A stretch of DNA of 64,000 bases from Holothuria scabra. Its lineage: Eukaryota > Echinodermata > Holothuroidea > Aspidochirotida > Holothuriidae. A program made the translations under genes and the position numbers. Positions 24,040 through 35,188 of the stretch are shown in pieces. Each line of letters opens with the position of its first letter. The stretch's first letter is position 1. Under the pieces are notes generated by a model that was given only the letters and a program-made list of their open reading frames with translations, was not told where the DNA came from and searched no databases. Where the stretch lies: positions 44,116,879 through 44,180,878 of the forward strand of contig CM074187.1 of assembly GCA_037179385.1 (NCBI GenBank). The letters are read 5' to 3'.

Positions 24040-24145
24040 TAGCCTGCGTAGCGCGTCTGTGGCTGCAGCCCCCTTTACGCTGCAGCGTAGCGATGATGAG
24101 CTGAACGAAAAGACTTCGTCCGCTCCGCGGGCTCACTGGCTGAGG
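24040..24145 (+). repeat. Dispersed repeat, family D copy 1
   Basis: AGCCTGCGTAGCGCGTCTGT...GGCTGCAGCCCCCTTTA recurs at 24478, 26919 and (minus strand) 48713. Here it continues into GATGAGCTGAACGAAAAGAC, also present at 48.7 kb. Confidence 0.65.
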
Positions 24146-24164
24146 TCTTTATGCTTACACCAGA

Positions 24165-24418
24165 CTGCCAGACAGATTGAGATGGTCTGATTTTAGTCGT
24201 CCATTACTGGGGTTCATCACCTTTAATCTTTAAATTTCCTTCCTTAACTGTTCGATGGATGGTTGTACACTGAAGTGTATCGTGATTTTCTCCACTTTAC
24301 TGAAAAGGAGGATTTGAAATTCACGTAGACAATAAATGAAGACGATTAAAGGCTGATGAATCCCACTAATGACTGCCTACGGTCAATAAAAACAAGTGCT
24401 AATCGGATTCGTCTATAG
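24165..24418 (+). mobile_element. MITE family C, short copy
   Basis: GATGGTCTGATTTTAGTCG through CTAATCGGATTCGTCTATA matches the copies at 43066 and 45039. The right end is intact and the left end is worn. It represents a deletion derivative of the long 43.07-kb copy. Confidence 0.7.
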
Positions 24419-24477
24419 ATAGTTAGACAGAGTTTAACGACCCAGTTTCCAACCTGTTGGTTCAAGACGAGCGGGTC

Positions 24478-24600
24478 AGTAGCCTGCGTAGCGCATCTGT
24501 GGCTGCAGTCCCCTTTAGGCTGCCGCCCCTCAGAGCCTGCCGGCGATGGTCAGAAATTCCGTTCAATGAGCCCAAAAGTTGATCGTCTTAATATTCATGA
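24478..24600 (+). repeat. Dispersed repeat, family D copy 2
   Basis: AGCCTGCGTAGCGCATCTGT with TGCCGGCGATGGTCAGAAAT; the second half matches the 26919 copy and not the 24040 copy. Confidence 0.6.
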
Positions 24601-24784
24601 GCACTCACCACAAGACTTTTAAAATGAAACCCAACTAATAAATTGTGCATGAAGCTCCGCATACACAATGGAGATTAAGAACAATTTATTGTCCCACATT
24701 GGAAATGGTGCCGTTGATGCCCCTTGATGAAAACAGGCGCCAGTAGGTTGAGACGTACAACCTTTCCTTACCACCCTATCTTAT

Positions 24785-24960
24785 AACTGCCATTGTGCCT
24801 CAGATGGTGCTCAGCGTAAGCAATGGAGTAAGGAAAACAAGCCAGTGAGCCACAACTGGTCAAAAAGGCCGTGACTGGTTGGACTTAAAACAATTGGTTA
24901 GACACTGAACCATAAAATTCCATCTAATCTAACTTAACCTAACCTATCTTATTGAACCTA
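24785..24960 (+). repeat. tRNA-derived SINE, body and tail only
   Basis: CTGCCATTGTGCC, GCGTAAGCAATGGAGTAAGG and AAACAAGCCAGTGAGCCACA match the body of the SINE at 28040-28292. The tRNA-like head is missing, and a TAACCTAACCTA run follows. Confidence 0.6.
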
Positions 24961-25987
24961 TAGCCCAGCACCACAACAACCCCCCTAAAAGTTTTCGTAT
25001 AAATTATTGTTGTCGCAAAGTTCTAATGTTCTCACGTTAAGTTTATGAGAAAATACTAAAGGCACGTTAAACAGAATAAGGCCATTCAGTGTAATTTTTA
25101 ACTTCAGAAGTTCAGAGGGAAGGGAAGGGAAGATATTTTTTGCATAAGTGATGTATAATAATTCAAAATTAAGACTGAAAGTCAAAAATATGTCGTTTAT
25201 AGACGTACGGTTGATCAGAGATTCACAGAAATTCCTGTGTTATTCACTCCTTTACACGCAATTTTCATCTTGAAAAAGGCTAAGTCAAAATCCATGAACG
25301 GTAATAAGTATCCATAGTAGTGACGTTAGCGTGCCATTTTCTTTTTATAATTTCCAAACAGTCCTATTACTTCAAATGGCTCAAGTGTTTGAAGCAAGTT
25401 ATGTGTAATGGTGAAAGGTGATACAGAACCTACATAACAGTAAGGTGCTACAAAAAATATTCCATATCGTGATCGCAAGATATACTGGTACACTTCAGTG
25501 CGTATTGAGAAAAGGTCAGATGTTAACACATATCTAGGAAGAGACATCTTTATCTACATTACAATGTCTTTACTTCTGTAGTACCTTGAGTACGCTATCA
25601 AGCACGCCTTACTTGGCTATCAGACGACAATGATGGAGATACTTCCATTAGTGCCTGACCCTGTAAAACATTTTAAGCTACCGATAAATCCAGGTGATGT
25701 TTTGTCACAGGTAAACTGGAAAAAATGCGTGGGATAACAATCATGTATACTCTATAAAAGAATTTGGAAGTATCGTAATTTAGATTATGGTATCTTTGGT
25801 CGAGAAAATCGCTTCTCTTTTCTTTTATTTGAAAACGATTCATAACATATTTTGTGTTTATATTATATATTTGTAAGCAGATGACGTGTAAAGGAAAAGG
25901 TAGGGTTGCAGGCAAAGAATATTTTTCTAGAAGAGTTCTCAAATGTTTTCCTTTCCACTAAGTGCATGTTTTAAGGACAATCAGTTC

Positions 25988-26190
25988 TCACCTCAAATTA
26001 CAATTTTACAGGAAGTGTACAGCAATTCCAAGTTAGCACAGCTTTTTGATTGACAGTAAGTGCAAAAATACAGTGTACTGTAGCTCATATTACACAGCAT
26101 GTCCTGAGAGTGTTTTGAACACATTGCGGTCTTGTTTACTCACCCTGACACAATATCACAAGTGAGATTGTGTCTAAGGGAGGATTAGTT
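25988..26190 (+). repeat. Dispersed repeat, family E copy 1
   Basis: CTTTTTGATTGACAG, ATATTACACAGCATG, CTGAGAGTGTTTTGA and ACTCACCCTGACACAA are shared, in the same order, with 50024-50270. I could not assign ends or a superfamily. Confidence 0.6.
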
Positions 26191-26251
26191 GGTCTTTTAA
26201 TTTATGGATAGCGTTATGAGAATTGAAGCTGATTGGGTGAGAGGATTAGGG

Positions 26252-26519
26252 CATGGGCGTCCGCAGAAAAAAAGTCAGGGGGGAATTTCTAGGGGGGCAA
26301 AACCTCCGAGTCACCATGAATTGACATGAAACGTGCGAAAATTTCAGCCCAAAATGCCTCCCAGATCGCCGGAAATGGCATTTCTAAAGCCTTTTTTGGG
26401 GCAAAGAAACGTGGAAAACACGTTTTGTTCGGGTTTTTGCTTTGATTTTTATACGTTTTTTCAAATTTTTTATTTTCGGGGGGGGGGGGGGGGCTTGCAC
26501 TTACCTGCGGATGCCCATG
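26252..26519. mobile_element. 268-bp MITE with 8-bp target duplication
   Basis: CATGGGCGTCCGCAG at the left is the near-perfect inverse of CTGCGGATGCCCATG at the right. Flanks GATTAGGG (26244-26251) and GATTAAGG (26520-26527) match at 7 of 8. A G run of more than ten bases sits near the right end. Confidence 0.85.
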
Positions 26520-26918
26520 GATTAAGGCTTTAAGTAAAATAAGAACTTCAAAACATTTGAATAAAAACTTTCAAAAAATTAATGTCAAATTTGCATTAAC
26601 TTAGAGCAGTTACTGAAGGAAAGGATCCAGTTTAAATTATTTATGTACACAAGATGTGAGCACTTTTTACAGTTAGACTGTGCCAATTTAACTCATAACT
26701 TTTCAAGTTCCCACCCTACCTGCAATTTATTTCTGTGACCTTAGAGGCAGTCTGGCCAGAATCATGAATGATACAGTACAGGGTGAAGCAAAATACAACT
26801 AGTTCACAGTGAAATTAGTTCAAGATGGTGGGGTGATTAGGAAACCACTAATTTTTTTTTTATTATATTCCATGCACAATAGACTACTCTTGCCATTTTT
26901 TCTCCTCTGAGTCCTTAT

Positions 26919-27040
26919 GTAGCCTGCGTAGCGCCTCTGTGTCGGCCGCCCCCTTAGGCTGCCTCCCCTAAGAGTCTGCCGGCGATAGTAAAAAAATCCG
27001 TTCAGACAAAAAATCAAGAATTCATTCATATTAATTAGCC
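26919..27040 (+). repeat. Dispersed repeat, family D copy 3
   Basis: AGCCTGCGTAGCGCCTCTGT and TCTGCCGGCGATAGTAAAAA match the copy at 24478. Confidence 0.6.
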
Positions 27041-27786
27041 TCATACTGGACAACGGCAATTGGCCTAAATCTTAACATGGATGTGGTTATTACGATTCTA
27101 AAAAGGAAATCATATTGAATATTCATAAGCCTATATAAAGCTACGAATTAGATACCGTATTGTAACCTGTGTATATTTAGACCGGGAACTAAATTCTGTA
27201 GGGGCTCTAAAAATGGAGTTGGTTCAACCGGCACTTCATCCAAGGTTTGACACCACAGCAAGTTAGTATGGACCCCCACAACATCGCCAGGTAGGTAGTA
27301 CAATTAAATTGTGGTATCACTTTTTTGCTACACCATGTTATATACATGCACTACATGACTCATAAAATACGCAAAATTAAGGGATAAGGGTAGCTTACTA
27401 CGCAATTTCTCCACTGTTTCTTTATTACTGAACAATATTGTGGGAACAGCAGCTGGTGAATATTTATGATATATTTTGCATATCCTTTATTTCTTATAGT
27501 AACACTGAGGTGATATTTGGTCAAAAGGCCATGACGTTATAACTAATTGTCATTAAACTTTGACATTCGTTTTTCAATGGATTTTAGCTGAAAGATTTGT
27601 TTACAAAAGCGTTGCTTTGTGTGTTCAATATTACACAAAGGTTTTGTTCTGAATGTTAACTAAAATTACCAATTCTTTCGTCACTGAATTGACTAATTAG
27701 TTACTTCTAAACTACAAGAGAAATACTCATAGATTCTATTTCAAAAGTATCAGAAACTGAAATAGCGTCATCCGCTCATTACGGGT

Positions 27787-27890
27787 AGCTTTTTCTAAAG
27801 TCCTCTTAACACTCTGGCAAAGAGCCGTTCGGCAAAACCAAACTCTTCACTTCTTCCCGAAGAAGCTATAACGTCCTCTGAAGGACGACA
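27787..27890 (-). repeat. U2-headed SINE-like family, headless copy
   Basis: On the minus strand, GCTTCTTCGGGAAGAAGTGA, TTTGCCGAACGGCTC and TTTGCCAGAGTG match the body of the 17.4-17.75 kb copy. The U2-like start is replaced by unrelated sequence. Confidence 0.55.
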
Positions 27891-28039
27891 CGTGACCAAC
27901 CTCACGACCCTCAGACCATTTACACCATTGGTCCGTCATGTATGACTCTATTCGACTCATTTACTAGTAGCTTTTTCAGCAGTAGATGAGTTTTGCGAAA
28001 TAACGCACACTTCGTCAAGGGAAGGAAAAAAAGTGCCAA

Positions 28040-28292
28040 GGTAAAAGAATTAGTTAGATGGAGTTTCACGGCCCAGATTCGAACCAATTGGTATAAGTCG
28101 AGCCGAACACACCTTTTTTCAGTTGTGGCTCACTGGCTTGTTTTCCAAACTCCTATCGCTTATGCTAAGCACCAAAAACAATGGCAGTAGGTTCCGATTT
28201 TAAAGTATTCGGTATGATCCGGCCAGGACTTGAACTCCTGACCTCCCGGCTGCAAGTCTGATGCTCTAACCACTTGACCATGCAGTCGGCCA
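28040..28292 (-). repeat. tRNA-derived SINE, best copy
   Basis: On the minus strand the head reads GCCGACTGCATGGTCAAGTG, GTTAGAGCATCAGAC, then GAGTTCAAGTCCTGG. The first part fits a tRNA A box and the last a B box at the right spacing, as in pol III promoters. The body AACCTACTGCCATTGTTTTT and CAAGCCAGTGAGCCACAACT follows, ending near GGGCCGTGAAACTCCATCTA. It is not a functional tRNA, because the arms do not pair properly and no acceptor stem closes. Confidence 0.8.
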
Positions 28293-29330
28293 AGGTGAAG
28301 AGATTCACACTCTAAAACGGTTGCGGCAACCTTGCTGGAGAATAAGTATGGGCGGCCAAAAGGGCAAAAAAGACAAAATTAAAAAAGTAACTAAAATTCA
28401 GATATAATAAATAAATTCCCAAAAATGAAGAAAATGAAATAAAAAAACACTAAAAAATCAGATATAATAAATAAATTTCAAAAACAAAAAAATAAAACAG
28501 ACGTATTGGTCGGAAGTCGGATAAAATTAAAAGAAAAGGTCCAAAAATGAATGAAATAAAAAAAAAGAGAAGAAAAAAACAAAAACAAAAACAAGAAAAA
28601 CAACAAACGCAAAATCCCGATTTATCATGAGTTAAGACTCAAACAACAACGGAATTACAAAACTTACAAAATCTGGGATATATTCCGAAAGATGTTATCA
28701 ACTATGAAAAATATGTTTACAAGTAAAGAAAAAAACTAACAAAAACATAGAAAACTCCAAAATAACAAGTAAATAAAAATGAAAAAGATGAAGTTCATCA
28801 CATGAAAGACTAACAGTAGTTCCATCCAACACGAAGAAATTGAAGAGTTTTGCAAATGGCAATTCGCGAAAAAGAGAGTTCGAAAAAAGGACCAGTCGCG
28901 AAAAAGACAATTTCAGAAAAAGACAATTTCTAACAATTACTGAGGGCGTCCTGACGAAGAACCGCCAGTGAACCGGCCGTAATGCGCGTACGTATTATCG
29001 CAAGTTTAGTCTTACCGTACGATCCTAACTAATAGTTACATAGTACAGTACCAGTAATACGGTTTACGCGGGAAACTGAAAACTATAGAAGTCAAGTACT
29101 GCGACGAACTGTGTGTCTAGCTCCTCGATCCTTCATTGAAATCAGCTATCAGAAATTCACAAATTGACCCTGATTTTGTGGCTGGCCGAGAAAGAATTTC
29201 AAAATCAGTGGATGATTACGCAACGTTAGTATTTCTCCAGATCCACAGGACTGTCAGGAGGAGATTAACCAAACTAGGCTACCTAGGGCATTTTTTTTGT
29301 TAAGTCTTAGGCTAAGATTAAGAGGTTACA

Positions 29331-29940
29331 GTTAGTTTCCGCCCTCGCTACTTTCCGCCCATCAAAAACGGTGTTTTCCGCCCCTTTAATTTCTAGTAGA
29401 AAACATCTTTTTGGGAGGCAAAAAGCAATGGTATGGAATATGTTTTCAGTGGTACTTTCGTCAAATGAGGATTCCATCAACTTTTTCTTAAAACTTCAAA
29501 CTTCATCGATGTCTTTTACTATTCAGTGCGACGCCCGTTACTGCCATGTTGACGTCTCTCCAAGGAACGTTCTCACTGTAGACTTCAGTATACTATTACG
29601 TACTTACGTACAGGTATACGGTATTCCGTGCTGGGAACAATTGTTCACACAATCAACATAAGCCTACCTATAGACAAGCGGACTACCTATACGTAAAAAA
29701 ATACGAGTCTGTGACTAGACTTGCCGTTTAGAAAAAAAGGTCATACAACTCATTCTTTTCGATGAAGATGCTGAAAAATTTTTAGGCCTATCCACAAATT
29801 TCATTGTTTTCTTGTACTTGGATTTGAAATTTGAAGTTAACAGTTATTTTTAACACATGTAAGTTCAAACGGTGCTTTCCGCCCTAAGATTTTTAGGGTC
29901 GGAAAGTAACGGGCGGAAAATAGCGAGGGCGGAAACTAAC
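29331..29940. mobile_element. 610-bp element with 30-bp TIRs, nested
   Basis: GTTAGTTTCCGCCCTCGCTA then CTTTCCGCCC at the left is the inverse, with one mismatch, of GGGCGGAAAATAGCGAGGGC then GGAAACTAAC at the right. Copies of the CCGCCC block occur internally near both ends. No clear target duplication and no coding capacity. Confidence 0.85.
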
Positions 29941-30176
29941 GGACCCCGTTGAAACTCGAGGGCATCCTTACACATGTTATACATGCGAAGCTCGTCCAAA
30001 TCAGTAGGGTTTATCTGTTCTTCGTTGGTCAATGCTCGATTCGTATTTGCTCGGTAACGTTGGAGAGCTGTCATGGTTTCATTTATCCTGCGAATAAAAT
30101 TGGATATTACTGACTGTTCAACATCTTCACCTCTTCCAAGTTGGGCCTCCATTTTCCGCTCGTGCGAAGACGTCAA
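29941..30176 (-). CDS. Exon-like ORF inside the 2.7-kb element (unidentified protein)
   Basis: On the minus strand an ATG at 30174-30176 (or the later one giving MEAQLGRGEDVEQ) opens a frame with protein-like composition: SNFIRRINETMTALQRYR, then NPTDLDELRMYNMCKDALEF, strongly helical and rich in charged residues. It stays convincing up to about 29960, then enters the nested element, where the nominal frame runs on to 29865. I do not recognise the family. It looks like a first coding exon with its 5' flank (to about 30240) captured by the transposon. The nested element starts at its 3' edge with GTTAGT, a passable splice donor. Confidence 0.45.
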
Positions 30177-32169
30177 CGGTCTAGCCTACCTGTACTGTTT
30201 GTGCATAGGCTAAATCGAGCCTAACGTTTGGCTACACGAATCCGGACAGTCAAGTGATGGGCTGATTTTAGGCTACCTTTAACGCTAGTCTTTCAATCCC
30301 CTTTTCCACCTGTATCATGATTCCCTCAATTTCATTGAATATGACAGTTTGACATTCATACAAACAGTATGAATACGATTTAATATTGATGAAACTCACA
30401 AAGTAATGGCCACTACACAAACAAGAGCGCGCTGATAGCGTTCGCCTGTATCATAACATGTCATATTCATAATACGTACATGCAGTGCCTTTTAATTCTC
30501 GCGCGCTGGAACGTTTTTGTGCCGGTTCGAAAGGCGCCCTCTATAATTTTGGGAAATTGTCTTTTGGGGAAACTGTCTTTTTGTGAAAGTTTGTATTTTG
30601 CTCGAGTGATGTATTTTTCACAAATGTTATTAGTTTCTCGCATAGTCTTGTGACGTATAACTAAATTTCTGTGGAAGTTAATTTCAATCTTATTGCAAAT
30701 CGCTGAATTTGAATCTTCTTTTTGTAACAGTTTTAATTTTTTCTCCCTTTTTCAATTTTTAAAACCTGTGTTCTTTTTTTGGAATGGTCTATTATTTTGG
30801 ATAATTTTTTTTGGTTTTTTTGGTTTTTCATGATTCATCCGAATGTTTGACCATTTTCAAATTGCTCTCTTATTTTTAATTTGTATCAATTGGGATTCAC
30901 TTCAGCCATATTATTGTTGTTTTGGTGTTTTTAACTGCTTGATTTGGGATCCATTTCACCTTTTTAACATTTTTTCTGTAATGTCTTTCTTATTTATTAA
31001 TATGGATTGTTTTTTGTGTGATTTATTGTAATTTATTTCATTTTTTGATATTTTCTACTTGTTGTCTTTTTTGCCCTTTTGGCCGCCCATAAATAAGAGC
31101 ATTGTAGATTTGAGTTACAATACACAAAAGACTCAAACATGAGGAGGCACTTAGGTGATGAGATTGTGTTTCATACATCATATGATCGTAGCATGGATGG
31201 GTTGGTGTATTCAACTTTTCCCTTTAAGATGTTTTCAGAGCAGCGTATCAGCAACGACATGTATCCGCTGGCCCACCAGGGCAAGAAATTATAGAACCAC
31301 AAGTCCATCCCGGGAACAAACGCACCAGACTACTGCACGAACAGCAAACTTGAACAAGTAAGAGATCAGTACTTAACCAGGAATTCCTATTAGACCTACC
31401 AGCGTATGCTGCTGTTCCAGAGACACTATACTGGATATAGTGACTGGAAATTCATGATCGAATGTGTTTTCCTTTTTTTTGATATCACCTGTCTTCATGT
31501 TATTTCTCAGTTTGTTCTATCTTAGTTCTTTTTCCTTTTCTTTGCCTTGGGAACACCTATACAAGAAAAACCCTTTGGCATGGGCGTAGGCTGGGGGTGC
31601 GGGGTGCGGACGCACCTCCCCGCACCAGGTGGTGTTCCGCTTGAAATGAGAAAAAAAAAATATTATAGGGATGTTAGAACCCATATTAAAGATTTTATAC
31701 ATCAGTCGGATGAAGATGATTAGAATGGTCCACTGCTGGACATGATTACGGCTGGGCTTCAAAAAGGAACGGTATTGATGAACACGACATTATGTCTAGC
31801 TCAGTTAAACAGCGTGCTCTCCCATGATATACAGTAGGAAAGCACCATGATGCAACCATTAATGGCCCTTTCTGTTATTTTCTTCTGGCTATGATGGTCC
31901 GCAATATGTAATATGCATCTGAAGTGCTGAAATATGAGAGTTAACATGTTGACTGACACTTGTGACACATCCATTTCAAAAGCATATAAATATTGATATA
32001 ATTCATAGCTTACGAGGCGGTGGTGCAAGGGGCACTCGCCCTCTCAATTTGGGCAAAAGCAGTTGGTCTATTCGGGCAAAAATATTGGCAAAACATGATA
32101 AACGGTGACATTATTCGGGCCAAAAAAATGCTCTTGCCCCCTCATAGGAAATTACCCTCGTACGCCTAT

Positions 32170-34014
32170 GTTTGTATTCATGTGAACTAGTGTTGTGCCT
32201 ACGTACAAGGACGATGTCAGGGGAAGGGGCGATTGCAAGAAAATGTACGTGAAAGAGAAGAAAAAGAAGGGGAAAATTAGAAAAGGAATACTTAACTCAT
32301 CCTCTGACCCCTATCAAAATACCCTGGCGCCACCTCTGCCTAAATAATACCTTTCAGATGAATGAGTTATTATACCGCTACCAGGGTTACGACTAGTTAT
32401 GAATAGTCACCAATTATCAAAAGGGAAATGACTCGATAAATTCATGACGCTATGTGGGCTTCCTAAAACTTTTTACGACCATAGTTACTGATAAATATTG
32501 TATAATACACTCGTCCGATGAACCGTTACACTCGTTTGTTAAAATGGTTTAACCCAACTAGTCTAACGTTATACAGTGCGAATGCCTGCTACTATGCTTC
32601 GCAATTTCGCGGAATCGTTGAGTGTGCTTAACATGTTACTGTTGCTAGCAGAGCCTTCGATTGTCCCGCATTTTAGTTTGGGTACAGTTATTCTCGCTTT
32701 ACGGTCGTTCTCATTTTAGACAGCAATCTGAATCAAATCATTCGCAATAATATACGCCCAAATTGAAATCATTACAGTTTGATGATTTTTCACAAGAGAC
32801 TCTCGAAGAAATCAGTTTACCTTGTCTGCATATATACTGTACGTATGGAGAGTCCAACAACAAAACTCTCGTGTTATATCAACGTCACGTGATTGACGAA
32901 AGCCGGAATCTCAACATAAGCAGTCGGCGAAGTTTGCCAACCAGGGAAAGGTATAATAACTATGGTTACACCTCCTAAGGTAGATTCATTGTAACAACCT
33001 TGGAATTTGGGGATGAGAATTAAGTTTGCTCACGATAATTGGTAATGACAGCTTTGCAGGCATGTCAATAACAGAACTGGTGAAAATTTCGTCATTGCGT
33101 CTAAAGAAGAGCGCCCCTCAAATCTTGGTCGTTTCTTGTATGGAATATTCTCTCATACTGACATTCAAGTATCAAAAAAAAAAAAAAAAGAAAGAAATCT
33201 CAATTCATGAGTCCTAACTTTTTAAGGTCTTTATAACTTACATTGGAAGATCTTTTTAGGAATGTCTCATGAACCCCGCCAGTGGCCTTATCACAGACCC
33301 ACGGACCTTTTGCATAAAAACTCGGGTTTTTCCCCCATGATACGCCTTTGGTGGGTTTGTGCTACCAACCATTATACCGTTACCCTTCCTAAACTAGGGC
33401 CCGGGAGGATCGAGAAAAAATTAAAAGAGGGGGCCCAATGCTTTATTGCATGATTGATTTTCTGGGGGTCTAAAGGGAGAGGTGGGAATTTTTCGGAAAA
33501 GGTCTAAGATGCAAAATGGTGTTTAAATTTTAAACGGTGTTGCCTCAATTTTTTTCACCCATCATGACCATTAGGATATGGGAGCTAGTCGCAACCAGGC
33601 GGAATCTTCCACTGAAAACAGCATAAGGAAAATTATTTCCCCACATTCGAACTTGAAATCTAAGAAGTCGTTGTTACAACTGCAAACTTAATTGTTTGAC
33701 CCACTTGGTTTATTAATATCCAAACATCGAGTAAAACCGTCTTTGTCCAGCAATCCAAGTCGTTTTATCGAAAATACTTTTGCGACTGAAAGTAAGCCTA
33801 GTATGGCTGGTTTTTCTAACGATATGCCATAACTGCGTACAAGGTCTTAGGAGGTCAGGGTTGAGACTTAAGTCTCCAGTCAAACAATCAAAACTAGTGG
33901 TCTAGCGGAAGCATAATCCCAAACCTGGATTTAAGAACGAAGACTTTGCTTTTTGGTAAGAATTAAAAAAAAAAGTCATGCTTCTTCAAACGTTCAGTTC
34001 ATTTCCTCATATTG
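32170..34014. other. Gene-less stretch
   Basis: Only short frames; none has both plausible composition and splice borders. The 33260-33560 part is unusually rich in GGG/CCC runs compared with its surroundings. Confidence 0.4.
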
Positions 34015-34037
34015 ACACACACACACACACACACATG
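34015..34037. repeat. AC microsatellite
   Basis: About 11 CA repeats. Confidence 0.9.
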
Positions 34038-34781
34038 TTGTTTTTACACACAACCTGAGAACCTCATTGTGTTTTCATTTGTTCCTGTTTCCTTAACCCT
34101 AACCTTACCAATAGACTGTCTATTGTTGGACAAGAGAGGACTCCAAAAATCTATTGAATTACCACCATAGGACCTAAAATAATCCATTGTTCGGGTCCTC
34201 TGTTTGTACTACAATAAAAGTACACACACTTACAAACATGTCGTCATCATCATCACTACCCCAGGTTTCGGGAGGGATCACTACTCTCATTTCCTCAGGT
34301 GTGACGTATACCGTAGCTTTACTTCTTCTAGGTGTTATATGTGCCCATGTACTTTGTTTTATACCGCCACCCTTTTTTTCTCTTTCCAAGTATTTTACTA
34401 ACTACAGTACGTATCTTTTCAACAATTCAATCTTTTGCAACAATTAACGACCTAGCTCTGAAAAGACACAAAGCAAGTCGTCCACACAATCTCAGGGGGG
34501 ATCATTACATTCGTATAGACTATTTATACCGAGCTACTTTTCGGCTACCGCTCACTTCTTCATCACAAATTGTCTAGAAGACATTTGAACAAACAAAAAG
34601 CTGCATCTGTGTGTGTATTGAATATATTGTCGAGACGTCAAAGGATCATTTGGTTGTTTCAAAAGTAGATGCTAAAATTTGGAAAAACCCTACAGAAACA
34701 AGAAACTTCAACTGTTTGGGATGTTTGTTTAGTTTCTTAGGATCTACATCAGACTCATTTCAGTTTTTGTAAATTTTACAT

Positions 34782-35188
34782 TTGTCGGTGAAATATGAAA
34801 ATCAAACAAATACCATGCATGTTAAAATGACGTTTTCCGTTTTTGAATGCAACAAACCGATAGCGTTTTTGTATTTAGTGCTACTTTGCCAGGTTTTAAT
34901 TCCAAGATATTCAAATGGAAACTCGTGTGAGGAATATCTGAGCTCAGGTACAGCAAAACCATCTACGATCGAGGATGGCTTAGATTTTAATTCTGCTGCG
35001 ATCATTTTATTTTTCTTCGGATGTTTTGCACTTCTACTGGCTTGGTTATTCAATCTCATAAGATCGTTTGTGTACAAAGACAGGGTGAGTCATTTTTCAC
35101 TTTTTGTTTTTTTTTTGTCTTTCAGATACTTCGTTTTTCCCACGAAAAACGAAAACCTATCAAAGGACTAATTCATTTTAAATTTTAG
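34782..35188 (+). CDS. Candidate small membrane protein, one or two exons
   Basis: The frame from ATG 34782 (or 34815, 34827) has a signal-peptide-like stretch (IAFLYLVLLCQVLIPRYSNG), a short polar segment with one Cys, then a strong membrane segment (SAAIILFFFGCFALLLAWLF) followed by NLIRSFVYKDR. A good donor, CAGG|GTGAGT, follows at 35084/35085 in phase 0. An acceptor TGTCTTTCAG ends at 35125. Splicing these 41 nt out keeps the frame and gives a basic tail ILRFSHEKRKPIKG ending at a TAG near 35188. Without splicing the frame runs 129 codons to 35171. The single-span layout with a membrane-proximal IRS recalls KCNE-type potassium-channel subunits, but only weakly, and I do not assign it. The coding nature is likely and the identity is open. 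Confidence 0.45.

Larger units (their letters stand above)
28348..31090. mobile_element. 2.7-kb DNA element with long imperfect TIRs
   Basis: The first bases ATGGGCGGCCAAAAGGGCAA and the last ones TTGCCCTTTTGGCCGCCCAT are exact inverses. Weaker inverse similarity extends inward about 550-590 bp on both sides (AAAAAGACAATTTC near 28919 against GAAATTGTCTTTTGGG near 30550, then GAGGGCG blocks). Flanks GAATAAGT and AAATAAGA agree at 6 of 8, suggestive of a hAT-sized duplication. The interior holds a 610-bp nested element and an exon-like ORF. No transposase is visible. Confidence 0.75.

Noticed and set aside
28200..28292. Possible tRNA gene on the minus strand
   Set aside because: A- and B-box matches are good but the stems do not pair, and other copies with the same body occur, so it is a SINE head.
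31150..31360. Protein-like frames (GDEIVFHTSYDRSMDG, then GQEIIEPQVHPGNKRT in another frame)
   Set aside because: They look coding-like but need a frameshift and have no clear acceptor or known family; kept only as a possible gene relic next to the 31,090 element end.
31577..32170. Element between CATGGGCGTAGGC (31577) and TACGCCTATG (32160)
   Set aside because: The ends are only partly inverse and the flanks show no duplication, so pairing them is unsafe.
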